Part shown: positions 6,499 through 15,556 of the stretch, one piece after another
Position numbering within the stretch: position 1 is the stretch's first letter
Layout of the letters: the number at the start of each line of letters is the position of its first letter
Assembly (NCBI GenBank): GCA_963814805.1
Contig: CAWFER010000008.1
Location: 62,001-126,000, forward strand
DNA length: 64,000 bases
Direction of reading: 5' to 3'
From: AP-15 sp963814805
GTDB lineage: Bacteria; Pseudomonadota; Alphaproteobacteria; ATCC43930; CGMCC-115725
Position numbers and translations under genes: made by a program
The notes under the pieces: model-generated
Database searches by the model: none
Told to the model about the DNA's origin: nothing
What the model saw: only the letters and a program-made list of their open reading frames with translations

Positions 6499-7133
6499 GC
6501 CGGGGTGGTTTCGCGCGGCGCCTTGGCGAGGCCGGTCCCGACCATGCTGTCGCGGGTGACGAGCCCCGCCAGCCGCTCCTCGCTCCACCCCGCGGCGCCG
6601 GCGGGGCGCAGCGGCAGCACCAGAAAGCGGGTCTCGGCGGTCGAATCCCAGACGCGGATCTGGGTCTCGGGCGGCAGGGTCACGCCGAAATCGGCGAGCA
6701 CGCCCCTGGGGTCGATCACCGCGCGCGACCGGTAGGCGGCCGATTTGTACCAGACCGGCGGCAATCCCAGCACCTCCCACGGATAGCACGAGCACAGGGT
6801 GCAGACGATGAGATTGTGCGTCTCGGGCGTGTTCTCGACCGCGATCAGATGGCTGCCGACCGGGCTCATATGGCCGGCCGAGTTGACCGCCTCGGTCGCG
6901 TCCGCGAGCAGCCGGCGCTTGAACGCGGGGTCGGCCCAAGCGCGCGCCACGATGCGGGCGCCGATATGCGGCCCGATCCGGGTCTCGAACGCCTCGACGA
7001 TCCCGTCGAGCGCGGAGGGATCGACATAACCCTTGTCGACCAGGATCGTCTCCAGCGCCCGCACCCGCACCTCCATCTCGGATAACTCCGAGCCGTGCGA
7101 ATGATCGTGCGGGTGGGAATGGTCGTCCGGCAT
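6495..7133 (-). CDS. nthA: Cobalt-type nitrile hydratase subunit alpha
   Basis: A 212-residue alpha subunit with the metal-binding claw CTLCSC (Cys111, Cys114, Cys116). Thr rather than Ser after the first Cys is typical of cobalt enzymes. In the family two of these cysteines are oxidised and ligate the metal. The N-terminus is His-rich (DDHSHPHDHSHG), which could help collect metal. The start at 7133 is preferred over an in-frame GTG at 7142 because GGAGG lies at the right distance upstream. First gene of the alpha-beta-activator operon; cobalt transport genes are not in view. Confidence 0.93.
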   Translation of the reverse strand: MPDDHSHPHDHSHGSELSEMEVRVRALETILVDKGYVDPSALDGIVEAFETRIGPHIGARIVARAWADPAFKRRLLADATEAVNSAGHMSPVGSHLIAVENTPETHNLIVCTLCSCYPWEVLGLPPVWYKSAAYRSRAVIDPRGVLADFGVTLPPETQIRVWDSTAETRFLVLPLRPAGAAGWSEERLAGLVTRDSMVGTGLAKAPRETTPA

Positions 7134-7311
7134 TTCTGTCACCTCCGCGATCGGTGCCCGATGCTATTGCCGACTCGGCCGGAAGTCGAGACCTGCGCAC
7201 CGCCGAACAGCATCGGCCGTTTGCGCCTGATTTCCGCGACGCGGAAGCCGTTGGCCTTGCTTGTGTATGCTTTGCTCACAAAACGTTGTCTTTGCGACTT
7301 TGGCCCCGGTT

Positions 7312-7896
7312 TTAGGGAGAAGAGCCGGCGGCGGCTCGTCGCTTAAAGTGTTTTGCAGCAATTCGGCCTACATTTTTGGTTGCTAGGTAATTCCAGCTAG
7401 AACCAATGCCAATCGACACTACCGGAACAGTATATTTCACTACGGAGCGCTGCAAAATTTTTACACCGACCTTCGCCGCGACTCTCTTGAGGGTCGCCAA
7501 CACGTCTTTCGCAAAGATTTTTTTGGCACCTAACCCGGCAACCCTGCCGCCCATTTTCATTCCCGCCTTTCCGGCGGCATCGGCTGCTGCACCGCCCAGC
7601 GCAAATGCCAATATCGTCAGGATGTCCTCTGGATCATCTGGATCAAGGCGGGCCCCGTAAAGTTTTCCGAGATTGGCTACCAGTTGTAGCTGAATGCGCA
7701 CGAGCTGTATGACTTCAGCGGAAATCGAAGCTCCCGCTATCGCGATATTCGCCGGAAGACCCACACCACCCTCAAATCCGGTGAGAAGGCCGACGACCGC
7801 ATCAGTCGAGACGGCACCGCCAGCTATCCCTCCAAGGACCGCGGCGTTTTTGGCTGCCACTGCAATCAGCTTTTTTGCAATCTTATCCACGCCCAA
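7312..7896 (-). CDS. EcsC-like protein
   Basis: A 194-residue protein with Gly/Ala-rich hydrophobic segments and the block LPANIAIAGASISAEVIQLVRIQLQLVANLGKLYG followed by LDPDDPED, which resembles EcsC family proteins. Their function is poorly known; some link to ABC transporters or protein secretion. It is likely membrane-associated. The gene follows 24 bases after an unknown 124-residue gene on the same strand and probably shares its transcript. Base composition here is less G+C rich than the flanks, which suggests acquired DNA. Confidence 0.65.
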   Translation of the reverse strand: MGVDKIAKKLIAVAAKNAAVLGGIAGGAVSTDAVVGLLTGFEGGVGLPANIAIAGASISAEVIQLVRIQLQLVANLGKLYGARLDPDDPEDILTILAFALGGAAADAAGKAGMKMGGRVAGLGAKKIFAKDVLATLKRVAAKVGVKILQRSVVKYTVPVVSIGIGSSWNYLATKNVGRIAAKHFKRRAAAGSSP

Positions 7897-7920
7897 ATCA
7901 GGATATTTCGCGTAAAAATA

Positions 7921-8295
7921 CTAATCTGTCGCTCGTTCCCAATAGTTTGTGAAGGATTTTTCGATGATAGCGCATAGCCATTCTCCGCTCCTAAACGTCT
8001 TCCAACCGCCGAGCTCGGTATAATATTTCTTAGAATCTTCGAGCCACTTCCTGATTAAGCTTCTCTCGTCGGCCTGCCCGGCTAACGAAATATGCACTTT
8101 GGGAAGCACACCGTCGAACTGATCCTGCCAATCAGCCGGATCGATCCGTTCAACAACGCCAAGTTCGGCCTTGCCATTGACGGCAAGCCGCACATGGCTC
8201 GACTGTGTCGAAGGCCCATCGAGTAATACGGTCCCAATGTCATCAAGGCCCCGGCTTGGAGGCCTCTCAAGGTAAACGTGCGCGCGCCAAGCCAT
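7921..8295 (-). CDS. Hypothetical protein upstream of EcsC-like gene
   Basis: A 124-residue soluble protein with no recognised domain. The N-terminal part (MAWRAHVYLERPPSRGLDD) and the later HVRLAVNGKAELGV look like beta strands, and the C-terminal part is helical (ERSLIRKWLEDSKKYY). No signal peptide. It begins the two-gene unit with the EcsC-like protein. I do not recognise a family. Confidence 0.6.
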   Translation of the reverse strand: MAWRAHVYLERPPSRGLDDIGTVLLDGPSTQSSHVRLAVNGKAELGVVERIDPADWQDQFDGVLPKVHISLAGQADERSLIRKWLEDSKKYYTELGGWKTFRSGEWLCAIIEKSFTNYWERATD

Positions 8296-8461
8296 GTCGC
8301 CCCCCGGAGCTACGGTTAAGTAATGTGTAGTTCCGGGGCGTCAACCAAACGTCCTTCCAATCGGACAAGACTGCGCATTCCCGCTTCACCCGTTTCCGCC
8401 GTTTTCTTTAGGCCCGGCGTCATTCCGTCCGCCCGCAGCGGCGCAAGACCCCGATGGGCGG

Positions 8462-8849
8462 CTACGCCCGCAGTTCCTCGATGCAGTCGACGAACCGCCG
8501 GGCGAGCTTCGATCGCCTGCTGCGCCTCCTCGACTGTCACTTGCGAAGCGTCGCCGGTCTCGTAGTCGGCGACAGTCTTGAGATTGTAGGCGCGAGCGAG
8601 GAACGCGTGGAGTTCTGGGTCAAAGCGCGGCTCGTCCTCGGTCAGCCGCCGCAATTCGGCATGCACGCCGCGATGACGCTTGATGACTTTGTCGGTGCGC
8701 TCGAAAATCAGGGCTTGCGCGGCATGCGGCCCGGCGAGATAAGCGGCGCGGCCTGCCTCGTCATTGTAATTCATCACCTCCAACTGATTGCGCGGCTTGG
8801 CGAGGAACTCGCGCGATTTACGCAGAGACGCAGCGCTCTCCGGCTTCAT
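8462..8849 (-). pseudogene. HEPN-domain protein, frameshifted near the C-terminus
   Basis: A HEPN-type protein of about 128 residues, usually the partner of a minimal nucleotidyltransferase. Blocks such as NYNDEAGRAAYLAGPHAAQALIFE and RAYNLKTVADYETGD fit the family. Near base 8500 one extra C shifts the frame; reading past it gives the expected end ARRFVDCIEELRA and a stop at 8462. Without the correction the frame runs on to 8316 as nonsense. The ATG overlaps the nucleotidyltransferase stop as ATGA. Such pairs often behave as toxin-antitoxin modules, here possibly inactive unless the indel is a sequencing error. Confidence 0.7.
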
Positions 8850-9170
8850 AGATCGATCCCGTCTGAGCGGATTTCGTGCATCAGCGGCGTGCGCTCGGCG
8901 TAGGAGCCGGCGCGGTAGGCCATGGCGTGGATGAACTCGCCGGTTTCGTAGAGAATGTCGGTGCTGAGATCCGCCAGACGGTTCAGTTCGGGCCACCGGT
9001 CCTTCATGTCTCTCAAGAACACCGCCACGTCGTAATCCGAATCTGTCGTGCGCGTCGCCGCGGGCGCGGGAGCCGAACAGCACGACGCGCTCGATGCGGT
9101 CGCCGTATAGCGCGTCGAGTGCGGTGCGGAAGCACTTCAGGACCGGGTCGTCGATCGCTGCAATCGGCAT
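8846..9170 (-). pseudogene. Minimal nucleotidyltransferase (MNT) domain protein, frameshifted
   Basis: The N-terminal part has ERVVLFGSRARGDA, the GSxAxG signature of minimal nucleotidyltransferases. A one-base frame change around 9035-9050 separates it from DYDVAVFLRDMKDRW, which supplies the second catalytic acid pair. The rest runs to a TGA overlapping the HEPN start. In known pairs the MNT protein modifies or restrains the HEPN toxin. Start at 9170 (MPIAAIDDPV). Both genes of the pair carry an indel. Confidence 0.7.
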
Positions 9171-9201
9171 CAAAATTCTCGAGGAGATCGGCCGCAACGA
9201 G

Positions 9202-10641
9202 TTATTCGGCGGCTTGGGCCACGGCGGCCGACGGGTGGCGCCAGGTGGCGAGGTCGGCCCAGCTGTCGGCTTCCATGAACTGGGCCCAGCGGCGGTAGAG
9301 GTTGCGCATCGGCTCCTCGCTCGATTGCGCCTCGGTGATGTCGATGACCTTGCCCGGGATGCGAAGGCCGTCCCATTCGAAATTCTCGACCGCGGCGCCG
9401 AGCCCCATTTCGTAGCAATAGGGGTGGCGTCGCGCGATCGCGCCGCGGCTGGCCGAATGGGCGTAGTTCCAGTTTTCCATGTCGTCCTGCTCGGTCATGC
9501 CGGCCGGGCCCGAATAGCGGATGTAGTAGTCGCGCAGGAAATCCTTGACCTCGCCGGGCGCCTCGCGATCGACCAGGAACCAGCGCCACACCTCGGTCTG
9601 ATGAGCCCCGCGCGGATGCCACACCGCGATCGTGCGCGGCTGGCGCGGCAACAACGCGATGTTGGGAAAGATCTCGCCCGGCGCGCCGAGCAGCCGGGCC
9701 TCCTCGCCACGGGTGCGGCGGCGCTCCTCGTCGCAATGCCGGAAATATTCGGAGACGATCGGCGAATGCTGGTAGGTCGCAGGTGGCGGGCGGTCCTTCG
9801 GCAAGGCCCGGTCCTTCGGCAGCGCGTAGACGATCGTCTGATGGCCGCGGTCGGGGATGCAGACATGCAATTTGCGGCCGGCCAACAGCTCGGCCATGTC
9901 GCGCCGCCCGCTGCCCGAGGGGCCGATGCCGGCGAGGTCGACCGAGCGGTGGCTGATGTTGTGATAGCTGTCGCCGCTGAAATTCTCGGCCGGGAATTTC
10001 CAGTTGCACGGGATCAGCCATTTCTGCACGCCGCCCAGCACCTCGGCCTGGCCCTCACGCCCGTCGCGGCCGTCGAGGATCAGGTCGAGATAGCGCGCGA
10101 AATCGCCGAGGTATTCGGCGAAAGGCGGGGCGGCCGGGTCCCAGCAGGCCCAGACCGAGCCCTTGTAGTTGCAGATCTGCGCCACCTCGACCAACCCCCA
10201 TTGCGCGCGGTCGAGGGCCGAGCGATAGGCCTCGCGGAAATAGGGGACGCCGACCAACTTGCCGTCGGCGCCGTAGCTCCAGCCATGATAGGGGCAGGTG
10301 AAGACGGTCGTGTTGCCTTCGTCGTAGCGGCACACCTTCATGCCGCGGTGCCGGCAGGAATTGAGGAACACATGGATCTGGCCGTGGGCCTTTAGCCCAC
10401 GGGCTTGTCCCGTGGGCCGGTCGCGGCACAGGATCACGATCTCCTCGCCCATGCCGGAGACAAAGAAATCGCCGGGGTTCGGGATCTGGCTTTCATGGCC
10501 GACAAAGAGCCACGAGCGGGCAAAGACCCGCTCCTGCTCCTGGGCGTAGATCTCCTCGTCGACAAAGATCTCGCGGCTGATCTCGCCTCGCGCCGCGTCG
10601 ACGAGGCCGGCCCGATAGCCCGATGGCCGCGCGGTTGTCAT
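9202..10641 (-). CDS. Aromatic ring-hydroxylating dioxygenase, Rieske-type alpha subunit
   Basis: A 479-residue oxygenase subunit. The Rieske centre is C-x-H (CRHRG) and C-x2-H (CPYHGW). The mononuclear iron site fits GDSYHNISHRSVD. These enzymes add oxygen to aromatic or related substrates in the cytoplasm, receiving electrons from a reductase not present here. Two oddities are seen. An in-frame stretch (about 12 residues, PTGQARGLKAHG) just before the Rieske motif is encoded by a perfect palindrome, and ALPKDR is tandemly duplicated by an 18-bp repeat near 9790. The frame is otherwise intact. Substrate unknown. Confidence 0.9.
   Translation of the reverse strand: MTTARPSGYRAGLVDAARGEISREIFVDEEIYAQEQERVFARSWLFVGHESQIPNPGDFFVSGMGEEIVILCRDRPTGQARGLKAHGQIHVFLNSCRHRGMKVCRYDEGNTTVFTCPYHGWSYGADGKLVGVPYFREAYRSALDRAQWGLVEVAQICNYKGSVWACWDPAAPPFAEYLGDFARYLDLILDGRDGREGQAEVLGGVQKWLIPCNWKFPAENFSGDSYHNISHRSVDLAGIGPSGSGRRDMAELLAGRKLHVCIPDRGHQTIVYALPKDRALPKDRPPPATYQHSPIVSEYFRHCDEERRRTRGEEARLLGAPGEIFPNIALLPRQPRTIAVWHPRGAHQTEVWRWFLVDREAPGEVKDFLRDYYIRYSGPAGMTEQDDMENWNYAHSASRGAIARRHPYCYEMGLGAAVENFEWDGLRIPGKVIDITEAQSSEEPMRNLYRRWAQFMEADSWADLATWRHPSAAVAQAAE
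10395..10417. repeat. Palindromic repeat inserted in the Rieske oxygenase gene
   Basis: GCCCACGGG (10395-10403) and CCCGTGGGC (10409-10417) form a perfect 9-bp stem with loop CTTGT inside coding sequence. The encoded residues interrupt an otherwise standard CRDR...GQIHVFLN segment, so it looks like an in-frame insertion of a REP-like element. Confidence 0.6.
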
Positions 10642-10901
10642 TGTTGGCCTCCTGCCTTGGCGATCGTCTATCTAATCTGGGATATCATCGCGCACAAGCG
10701 GCGCGAATCTGGACCAAAACCCGACGCCATCCTCCAGACGATCGCGCGATATTGCTCCGACACTCTCGCGATCCACGCCCCTACTTGTTAAACGTCGCTC
10801 TGTTGCGCACGCCAGCCGGCGGCGCCCCGGGCGGCGGCGGATCAATTTCGTGCGCGCGATCTCTTCCGCAGGACCCGGCTTATTTCGCGCCGCCGCTCCG
10901 C

Positions 10902-12563
10902 CTATTTGGCGCTGCCGCTGCGGGCCGCCGCCGCCTGGTCGGCGCGGAGCAGCGCATCAAGATACTGCGGCAGCGGTTGCGCCGCGCTCAGGAAGCTTTC
11001 GAGCTGACCGGCGGCGGGACGATCGGGATCGTCCATGCTCGCTGAAACCGCGACGAAGGCGGCAAGCGGGGCGCGCCGCAGCAGCACGGCGCGGGCCTGC
11101 AGCAGCTTGGCCTCGATCAAGCCGCGGACAATTTTCCCGTCGACCAGATAGAATGACCAGACCAGCCGGCGGCGTGGACCGCTGACGATCTGGGTGGCGG
11201 TCACCCGCACCGGCTGGCCGCCGAGAGACAGCTCTGCAGATCCTTGTTCGGCCTCTCGCCACAGCTTGTCGTCGGCGATACGGTCGTCGGTGTTGGTCAG
11301 CGCGTTGCCGACTGCGCGTAGGCGGTAAAGCGCCACATAGCGGACGACAACCCCGGAACCCGGCGCGGCGAAGGCTTGCAGGAACTGACGATCGGGGCCG
11401 TACACCACCGGCCGCCAGCCGACGCCGACATCGGCGACCTCGCGCCATGGCGCGGCGACCCGCGGGCTCGCGGCCTGCGGCAAGGTCGAAAGTGGGAACT
11501 CGCTGTCCAGCCGAGCGGCGTAGGCGGGACCCGCGACCGCCAGCACAATGGCGGCTGCGACCGCCACCGCGAACCGCCATGCCGGCGGGCTGCGGACCGG
11601 CGGCGGCGGCCGCACCAGTGGCGCCGGCGGCGGCTGCTCCGCCTTGTCGACGAACGCCATCCCGATCGCGATCAGCAGCAGGATCACCAGCGAAAAGAAC
11701 AGCCAGCCATAGATGATGTGGTCGGCTTCGACCGCGGTGGCGCTGCCCTCGAGATGCGCCAGCAGGATGATCCCCAAGGCGCGCATGCCGTTGGCGCCGA
11801 TCGGCACCGCCAGCGACAGCGCGATGAACGCGGCGCGGCGCCAATAGCTGCGGTACATGACCACGGCAAAAAAACACCCGAACACAGTCGAGGCGATCAA
11901 AAACCGCAGACCGGCGCAGGCTTCGGCAATTTCAAAACTGCCCTCCGGGATTTCGATCAGATAGCCGTCGGAAAAAACCGGGATGTGCAACGCGTGCAGC
12001 CCGGCGACGACGATATTTGCGGTGATCGTCTGCAACGACGGGACCAGAAAGGCCCCGGTCGGCACCAAAAAGAACAGAAACAACAACGGCGCCAGCAGCC
12101 GCCGGAATGCCTGCGGCCCCAACGCCACCAGCAATACCACCTCGAACATCGCGACGACCGCCAATTGCCGGCCCTCGTTGACGTCTAAAATCGCCGCGAC
12201 CAGCCAGATCGCGGACAGCAGCGGCATGGCGAGCAGCGGCCAAAAGGCCGGCGCCGGCGACATCGAGGCGATTGTCGCCCGCCTCTCCCACAGCAGAAAC
12301 CCGATCAGCGGCAGGATCAGAAAGCAATGATTGTAGGCGGTTGACTCAACCCACACACGAACCGCCGCCGCGACATCGTGGCGAAAAACCAGGCCGAAGA
12401 CGAGGGCCGACAAACCGATCAGCACCACCGCCGCCAGCCACCGGCGAGCCGGCGCCGCGGCGGCATTGAGGCGAACCGCGGCAACCGGCGGCGGCCCGAT
12501 CGGCAGGACCTCTGCCGGGGTCGCCCGATCATCCGGCGAACCCGGCCTGCGCAAGACATCCAT
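10902..12563 (-). CDS. xrtA: Exosortase A (XrtA) fused to EpsI-type C-terminal domain
   Basis: A 553-residue inner-membrane protein with about eight hydrophobic segments in the first 300 residues. The exosortase catalytic triad is in place: C216 (EACAGLRF), R261 (NGMRALG) and H282 (DHIIYGW). Exosortases cut and transfer proteins bearing a C-terminal PEP-CTERM signal. The C-terminal third, after a Pro-rich linker (about 300-320), is the periplasmic EpsI-type domain often fused to XrtA. It is the last gene of the leftward polysaccharide locus; its ATG lies just after the FemAB stop. A PEP-CTERM protein is encoded at 44245-44874. Confidence 0.92.
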   Translation of the reverse strand: MDVLRRPGSPDDRATPAEVLPIGPPPVAAVRLNAAAAPARRWLAAVVLIGLSALVFGLVFRHDVAAAVRVWVESTAYNHCFLILPLIGFLLWERRATIASMSPAPAFWPLLAMPLLSAIWLVAAILDVNEGRQLAVVAMFEVVLLVALGPQAFRRLLAPLLFLFFLVPTGAFLVPSLQTITANIVVAGLHALHIPVFSDGYLIEIPEGSFEIAEACAGLRFLIASTVFGCFFAVVMYRSYWRRAAFIALSLAVPIGANGMRALGIILLAHLEGSATAVEADHIIYGWLFFSLVILLLIAIGMAFVDKAEQPPPAPLVRPPPPVRSPPAWRFAVAVAAAIVLAVAGPAYAARLDSEFPLSTLPQAASPRVAAPWREVADVGVGWRPVVYGPDRQFLQAFAAPGSGVVVRYVALYRLRAVGNALTNTDDRIADDKLWREAEQGSAELSLGGQPVRVTATQIVSGPRRRLVWSFYLVDGKIVRGLIEAKLLQARAVLLRRAPLAAFVAVSASMDDPDRPAAGQLESFLSAAQPLPQYLDALLRADQAAAARSGSAK

Positions 12564-12565
12564 GG

Positions 12566-13609
12566 TCAGCCGATCCCCTTGACGATCAATGGTCCGAGCC
12601 GCGTCGCGAGCGCCAGCGGCAGTCTTTTCCACAGGGCGGCCAGCCGCGCGTATTTGGGATTGAGCGGGTTCAAATCGGGGACGTCCTCGTTTTTTGCCAG
12701 GCGGAACTGATAGACCAGCGGCATTGGCTCGAACCCCCAATTGCGTTTGAACGCGTATGCCCCGGTGCCGATCTTGCTGCGGCCGAAATCGAAATGGCGG
12801 CAGCCGCGCTCGCAGGCTCGCCGCATTACTTCCCAATACATGAAATCGTTGGCGGCGAGCGCCCGCGCTGCTGCAACCCCGCCGCCGTAGAACGGCAGAA
12901 CCGTGTCGCGAAAATAGAAATTCAACACCGCCGCCACCGCCTTTCGATCGCGGGTCACGGTCACGATGTCGGAGGCATCGGGGAATTCTTCCCGCAGAAT
13001 CCGGAAATACGACTTGGCAAAAACCGGGGTGCCGAGATTATGCACGCTTTCGGCATAAACCCTATGAAGCCGGTCGACATCGTCGTCGGTGTGCGAGCGC
13101 AGCCCGTTTTCTATGCCCTTGCGAATCATCGCGCGCTGCTTGCGCGGCACCGATTTCAGATTGGCCTCGGCGGCGGGGTCGATCGGCTTGCGAAAAATCG
13201 CGTAAAGGCCCGATTTATTCGTCCAACCGGCCCGGCTTTCGGAAAAGCCGCGGATTTCGAGCACCGGCGCCCCGAGCGTGTCCATCAAACCCGTCGCGCG
13301 CTCTTCGAGCGCGGCGAGGCTGGCCGGGTCGGCGGCGATCGGTCCGCCTTCGACGGCGAACGCATTGGCGATCAAGGACGAGCCGAACAAGGCCGATCGG
13401 ACATGGGTCAGCGGCAGCACCCCGCTCACCTTGCCGGCGCGCTCGGCCAGGAGATAATGGGTGCGGTGGCCAAAGGCGCGCTCGATCACCCGCCGCCACG
13501 GCGACAGATGAAAGAACGTCCCGCCCGGGCAAGCGCGGACGAAATTGTCCCAACGCTCGGCATCCTGCGGCTGGAACGATCTCACCGCGGGCGGCGGTAG
13601 TCCACCCAT
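12566..13609 (-). CDS. FemAB-like protein of the XrtA/PEP-CTERM system
   Basis: A 347-residue GNAT-fold (FemAB-like) protein of the kind always seen with XrtA. Recognisable parts are ACPGGTFFHLSPWRRVIERAFG near the N-terminus, the central SVPRKQRAMIRKGIENGL, and ACERGCRHFDFGRSKIGTGAYAFKRNWGF near the end. Family members transfer aminoacyl groups; the substrate in this system is unknown. The start at 13609 (MGGLPPPAV) overlaps the end of the deacetylase gene by 28 bases. A longer continuous frame reaching back into the deacetylase exists only because of the frameshift there. Confidence 0.85.
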   Translation of the reverse strand: MGGLPPPAVRSFQPQDAERWDNFVRACPGGTFFHLSPWRRVIERAFGHRTHYLLAERAGKVSGVLPLTHVRSALFGSSLIANAFAVEGGPIAADPASLAALEERATGLMDTLGAPVLEIRGFSESRAGWTNKSGLYAIFRKPIDPAAEANLKSVPRKQRAMIRKGIENGLRSHTDDDVDRLHRVYAESVHNLGTPVFAKSYFRILREEFPDASDIVTVTRDRKAVAAVLNFYFRDTVLPFYGGGVAAARALAANDFMYWEVMRRACERGCRHFDFGRSKIGTGAYAFKRNWGFEPMPLVYQFRLAKNEDVPDLNPLNPKYARLAALWKRLPLALATRLGPLIVKGIG

Positions 13610-14566
13610 CCGGGGATCAGCGGAAACGGGCCCGACGCCTCGCTCAGACACAGCCGGTCCAGGCGCGTCCAGGCAAAATCGCGCAGCAGGCGGCGCAGCC
13701 GCGGCTCGGTGCGGCCGAGGTTCAGGTAATGCCGCGCCCGCGAGCGCAGCGGCGCCTGGCGTTGCCGCGGCTGCCCGGGATCGACCTCCCAGGGATGTAG
13801 ATAAAACACCGGCGGGGCAGGACCGGGCGCCGGCGCGCGCCAGCAGCAGGCGGCTGAGCCTGTACGGAAACAGGCGGAAATAGCCGCCGCCCGAGGCGGG
13901 CACGTCCTTGCCCAGCACGCGCACGGTGGTCAGCGGGATTTCGATCAACCCGGGGCAGGGCGCGAACGGGAAATGCGGCGCGCCGGGACTGCCGTAGATA
14001 TCGTGCCGCACCGGGTAGACGCTCGAACTGTAGCGGTAGCCCTCCTCCGCCAGGATCGGATGGGCCCAGGCAGTGGCGCGGCCGATCGAGAAGGTCGGCG
14101 CGCGATAGCCGTGAACGGCGACGCCGCCGGCATCCTCGAGAATGCGTCTGCTGTCGCGCACATCCTCGCGGAAGGCCGCCGGCGATTGACGATCGACGCG
14201 GCCGTGGTCGGCGCCGTGGCTGGCCAGCTCGTGGCCCTCGGCGACGATGCGCCGCGCCAGCGCCGGATGCTGCCGCGCAATGCAGCCCAACGTGAAAAAT
14301 GTCGCCTGAACGCCGGCCTCGCCCAGGATATCGAGCAGCAGCCCGGTGTTGCGCTCGACCCGTCCCGGCAGATGGTCCCAATCCTTGCGGTCGATCGTCG
14401 TGGCAAACGCTTCGACCTGGAAATAGTCCTCGACATCGATGGTCATGGCGCCCGCGCCGACGAGGGCATTGCGCCGCCCGGCCTGCGGGTCGGCCGCAAC
14501 CTGCGCCGGGTCGAGGCGCAGCGCCTCGCCCGCCGGCGATCGGAGCAGCTTTGCCGCGGAGCTCAT
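13582..14566 (-). pseudogene. XrtA-associated polysaccharide deacetylase (DUF3473), frameshifted
   Basis: A NodB-type deacetylase of about 328 residues. The metal/catalytic motifs are TIDVEDYF near residue 42, SHGADH near 118 and GYRAPTFSIG further on. The DUF3473 tail (FYLHPWEVDPGQPR ... LIPGWVDYR) is present but in another frame. A single-base shift near 13808-13840 separates the two parts. In its place the uncorrected frame runs straight into the FemAB gene, which would look like a fusion protein. The ATG overlaps the ATPase stop as ATGA. Role: trimming acetyl groups from the exported polysaccharide. Confidence 0.8.
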
Positions 14567-15552
14567 AGCCGCTCACCCTGAAAATAATGGGCCGCGATTT
14601 CGATCGCCCGGCGGATCAACCGCTCGTGCCGGTCGACGCTTTTTTCGAGCCCCGCGAGGCGCTCGACGACTGCCGGAAGCGCCGCGCCGAGAGCGCCCTT
14701 TTCGGCGTCGACGCCGGGCGTCGGAGTGGTGCTGACCACGGCAATCTCCTCTCGCAGATCGGTGGCGACCTTGTCGACCGCGCCCGCGGTCAAGGTATGG
14801 AGCTGCTCGAGAAACCCGTACAGCAGGAGACGCGAGCACAAGGTGTTGATCCGCCGCGGCACGCCCTCGGTGTACTGGTGGATTACCGGAAACGAGGAGT
14901 CGGTGAATTGCGGGTCGCCTTTCCACTCGGCTCGCCGCAAGCGGTGTTCGATATAGGCTCTGGTTTCGGCTTCGCTCAACGGTCCGAGGTGGTAGGCGGC
15001 AGTTACCCGTTGGCGCAGCTGCTCGAGCCCCGGGCTGCCGAGGATCGCTCGGAACTGCGGCTGTCCAAGCAGAAAGCTCTGCAGCGCCATGGTCTTGTCG
15101 ACGACGATGTTGGACAGCATGCGCAACTCTTCGAGCGCTTCGAACGACAGGTTCTGGGCCTCGTCGACGATCAGCAACACCCGTTTGCCGGTGCGGTGCT
15201 GGGCCAGCACGAAATCGTTGATGCGCTGCAGCAGCGAGCCCTTGGCGAGCCCCTCCTTGGCGATGCCGAAACCGGCGGCGACCATGTGCAGCAGGTCGTC
15301 GCCGCCGAGCTGGCTGGTCACGATCTTGGCGGTGACAAAGCTGTTCTCGCTGATCGTCGCCAGCAAATTGTCGACCAGGATCGTCTTCCCGGCCCCGACT
15401 TCGCCGGTAATGATGATGAAACCTTCGGCGTGGTGCAGGCCATAGACCAGATAGGCCATGGCCTGGCGATGGACGCTGCTCTCGAAAAAGAAGCGGGCGT
15501 CGGGCGTCAGCTGAAATGGCCGGGTGGCGAGCCCATAGAACTCGGCATACAT
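14563..15552 (-). CDS. XrtA-associated ATPase
   Basis: A 329-residue ExeA-like AAA ATPase of the XrtA polysaccharide locus. It starts with MYAEFYGLATRPFQLTPD, has Walker A GEVGAGKT (about residues 50-57) and Walker B VLLIVDEAQNL (about 129). The C-terminus is a basic, probably coiled segment. It sits between the outer-membrane barrel gene (5 bases upstream) and the deacetylase (4-base overlap), so it is deep inside one operon. Family members are found only with these loci and are thought to energise or regulate assembly. Confidence 0.9.
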   Translation of the reverse strand: MYAEFYGLATRPFQLTPDARFFFESSVHRQAMAYLVYGLHHAEGFIIITGEVGAGKTILVDNLLATISENSFVTAKIVTSQLGGDDLLHMVAAGFGIAKEGLAKGSLLQRINDFVLAQHRTGKRVLLIVDEAQNLSFEALEELRMLSNIVVDKTMALQSFLLGQPQFRAILGSPGLEQLRQRVTAAYHLGPLSEAETRAYIEHRLRRAEWKGDPQFTDSSFPVIHQYTEGVPRRINTLCSRLLLYGFLEQLHTLTAGAVDKVATDLREEIAVVSTTPTPGVDAEKGALGAALPAVVERLAGLEKSVDRHERLIRRAIEIAAHYFQGERL

Positions 15553-15556
15553 CGGC

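Noticed and set aside
9094..10395. A 433-codon plus-strand frame opposite the Rieske oxygenase
   Set aside because: Antisense shadow; the minus strand carries the complete Rieske and iron motifs.
12566..14566. A continuous 666-codon frame joining a deacetylase to a FemAB-like protein
   Set aside because: The middle part is nonsense, while the true deacetylase tail is present in another frame and FemAB has its own ATG; this is a frameshift artefact, not a fusion.
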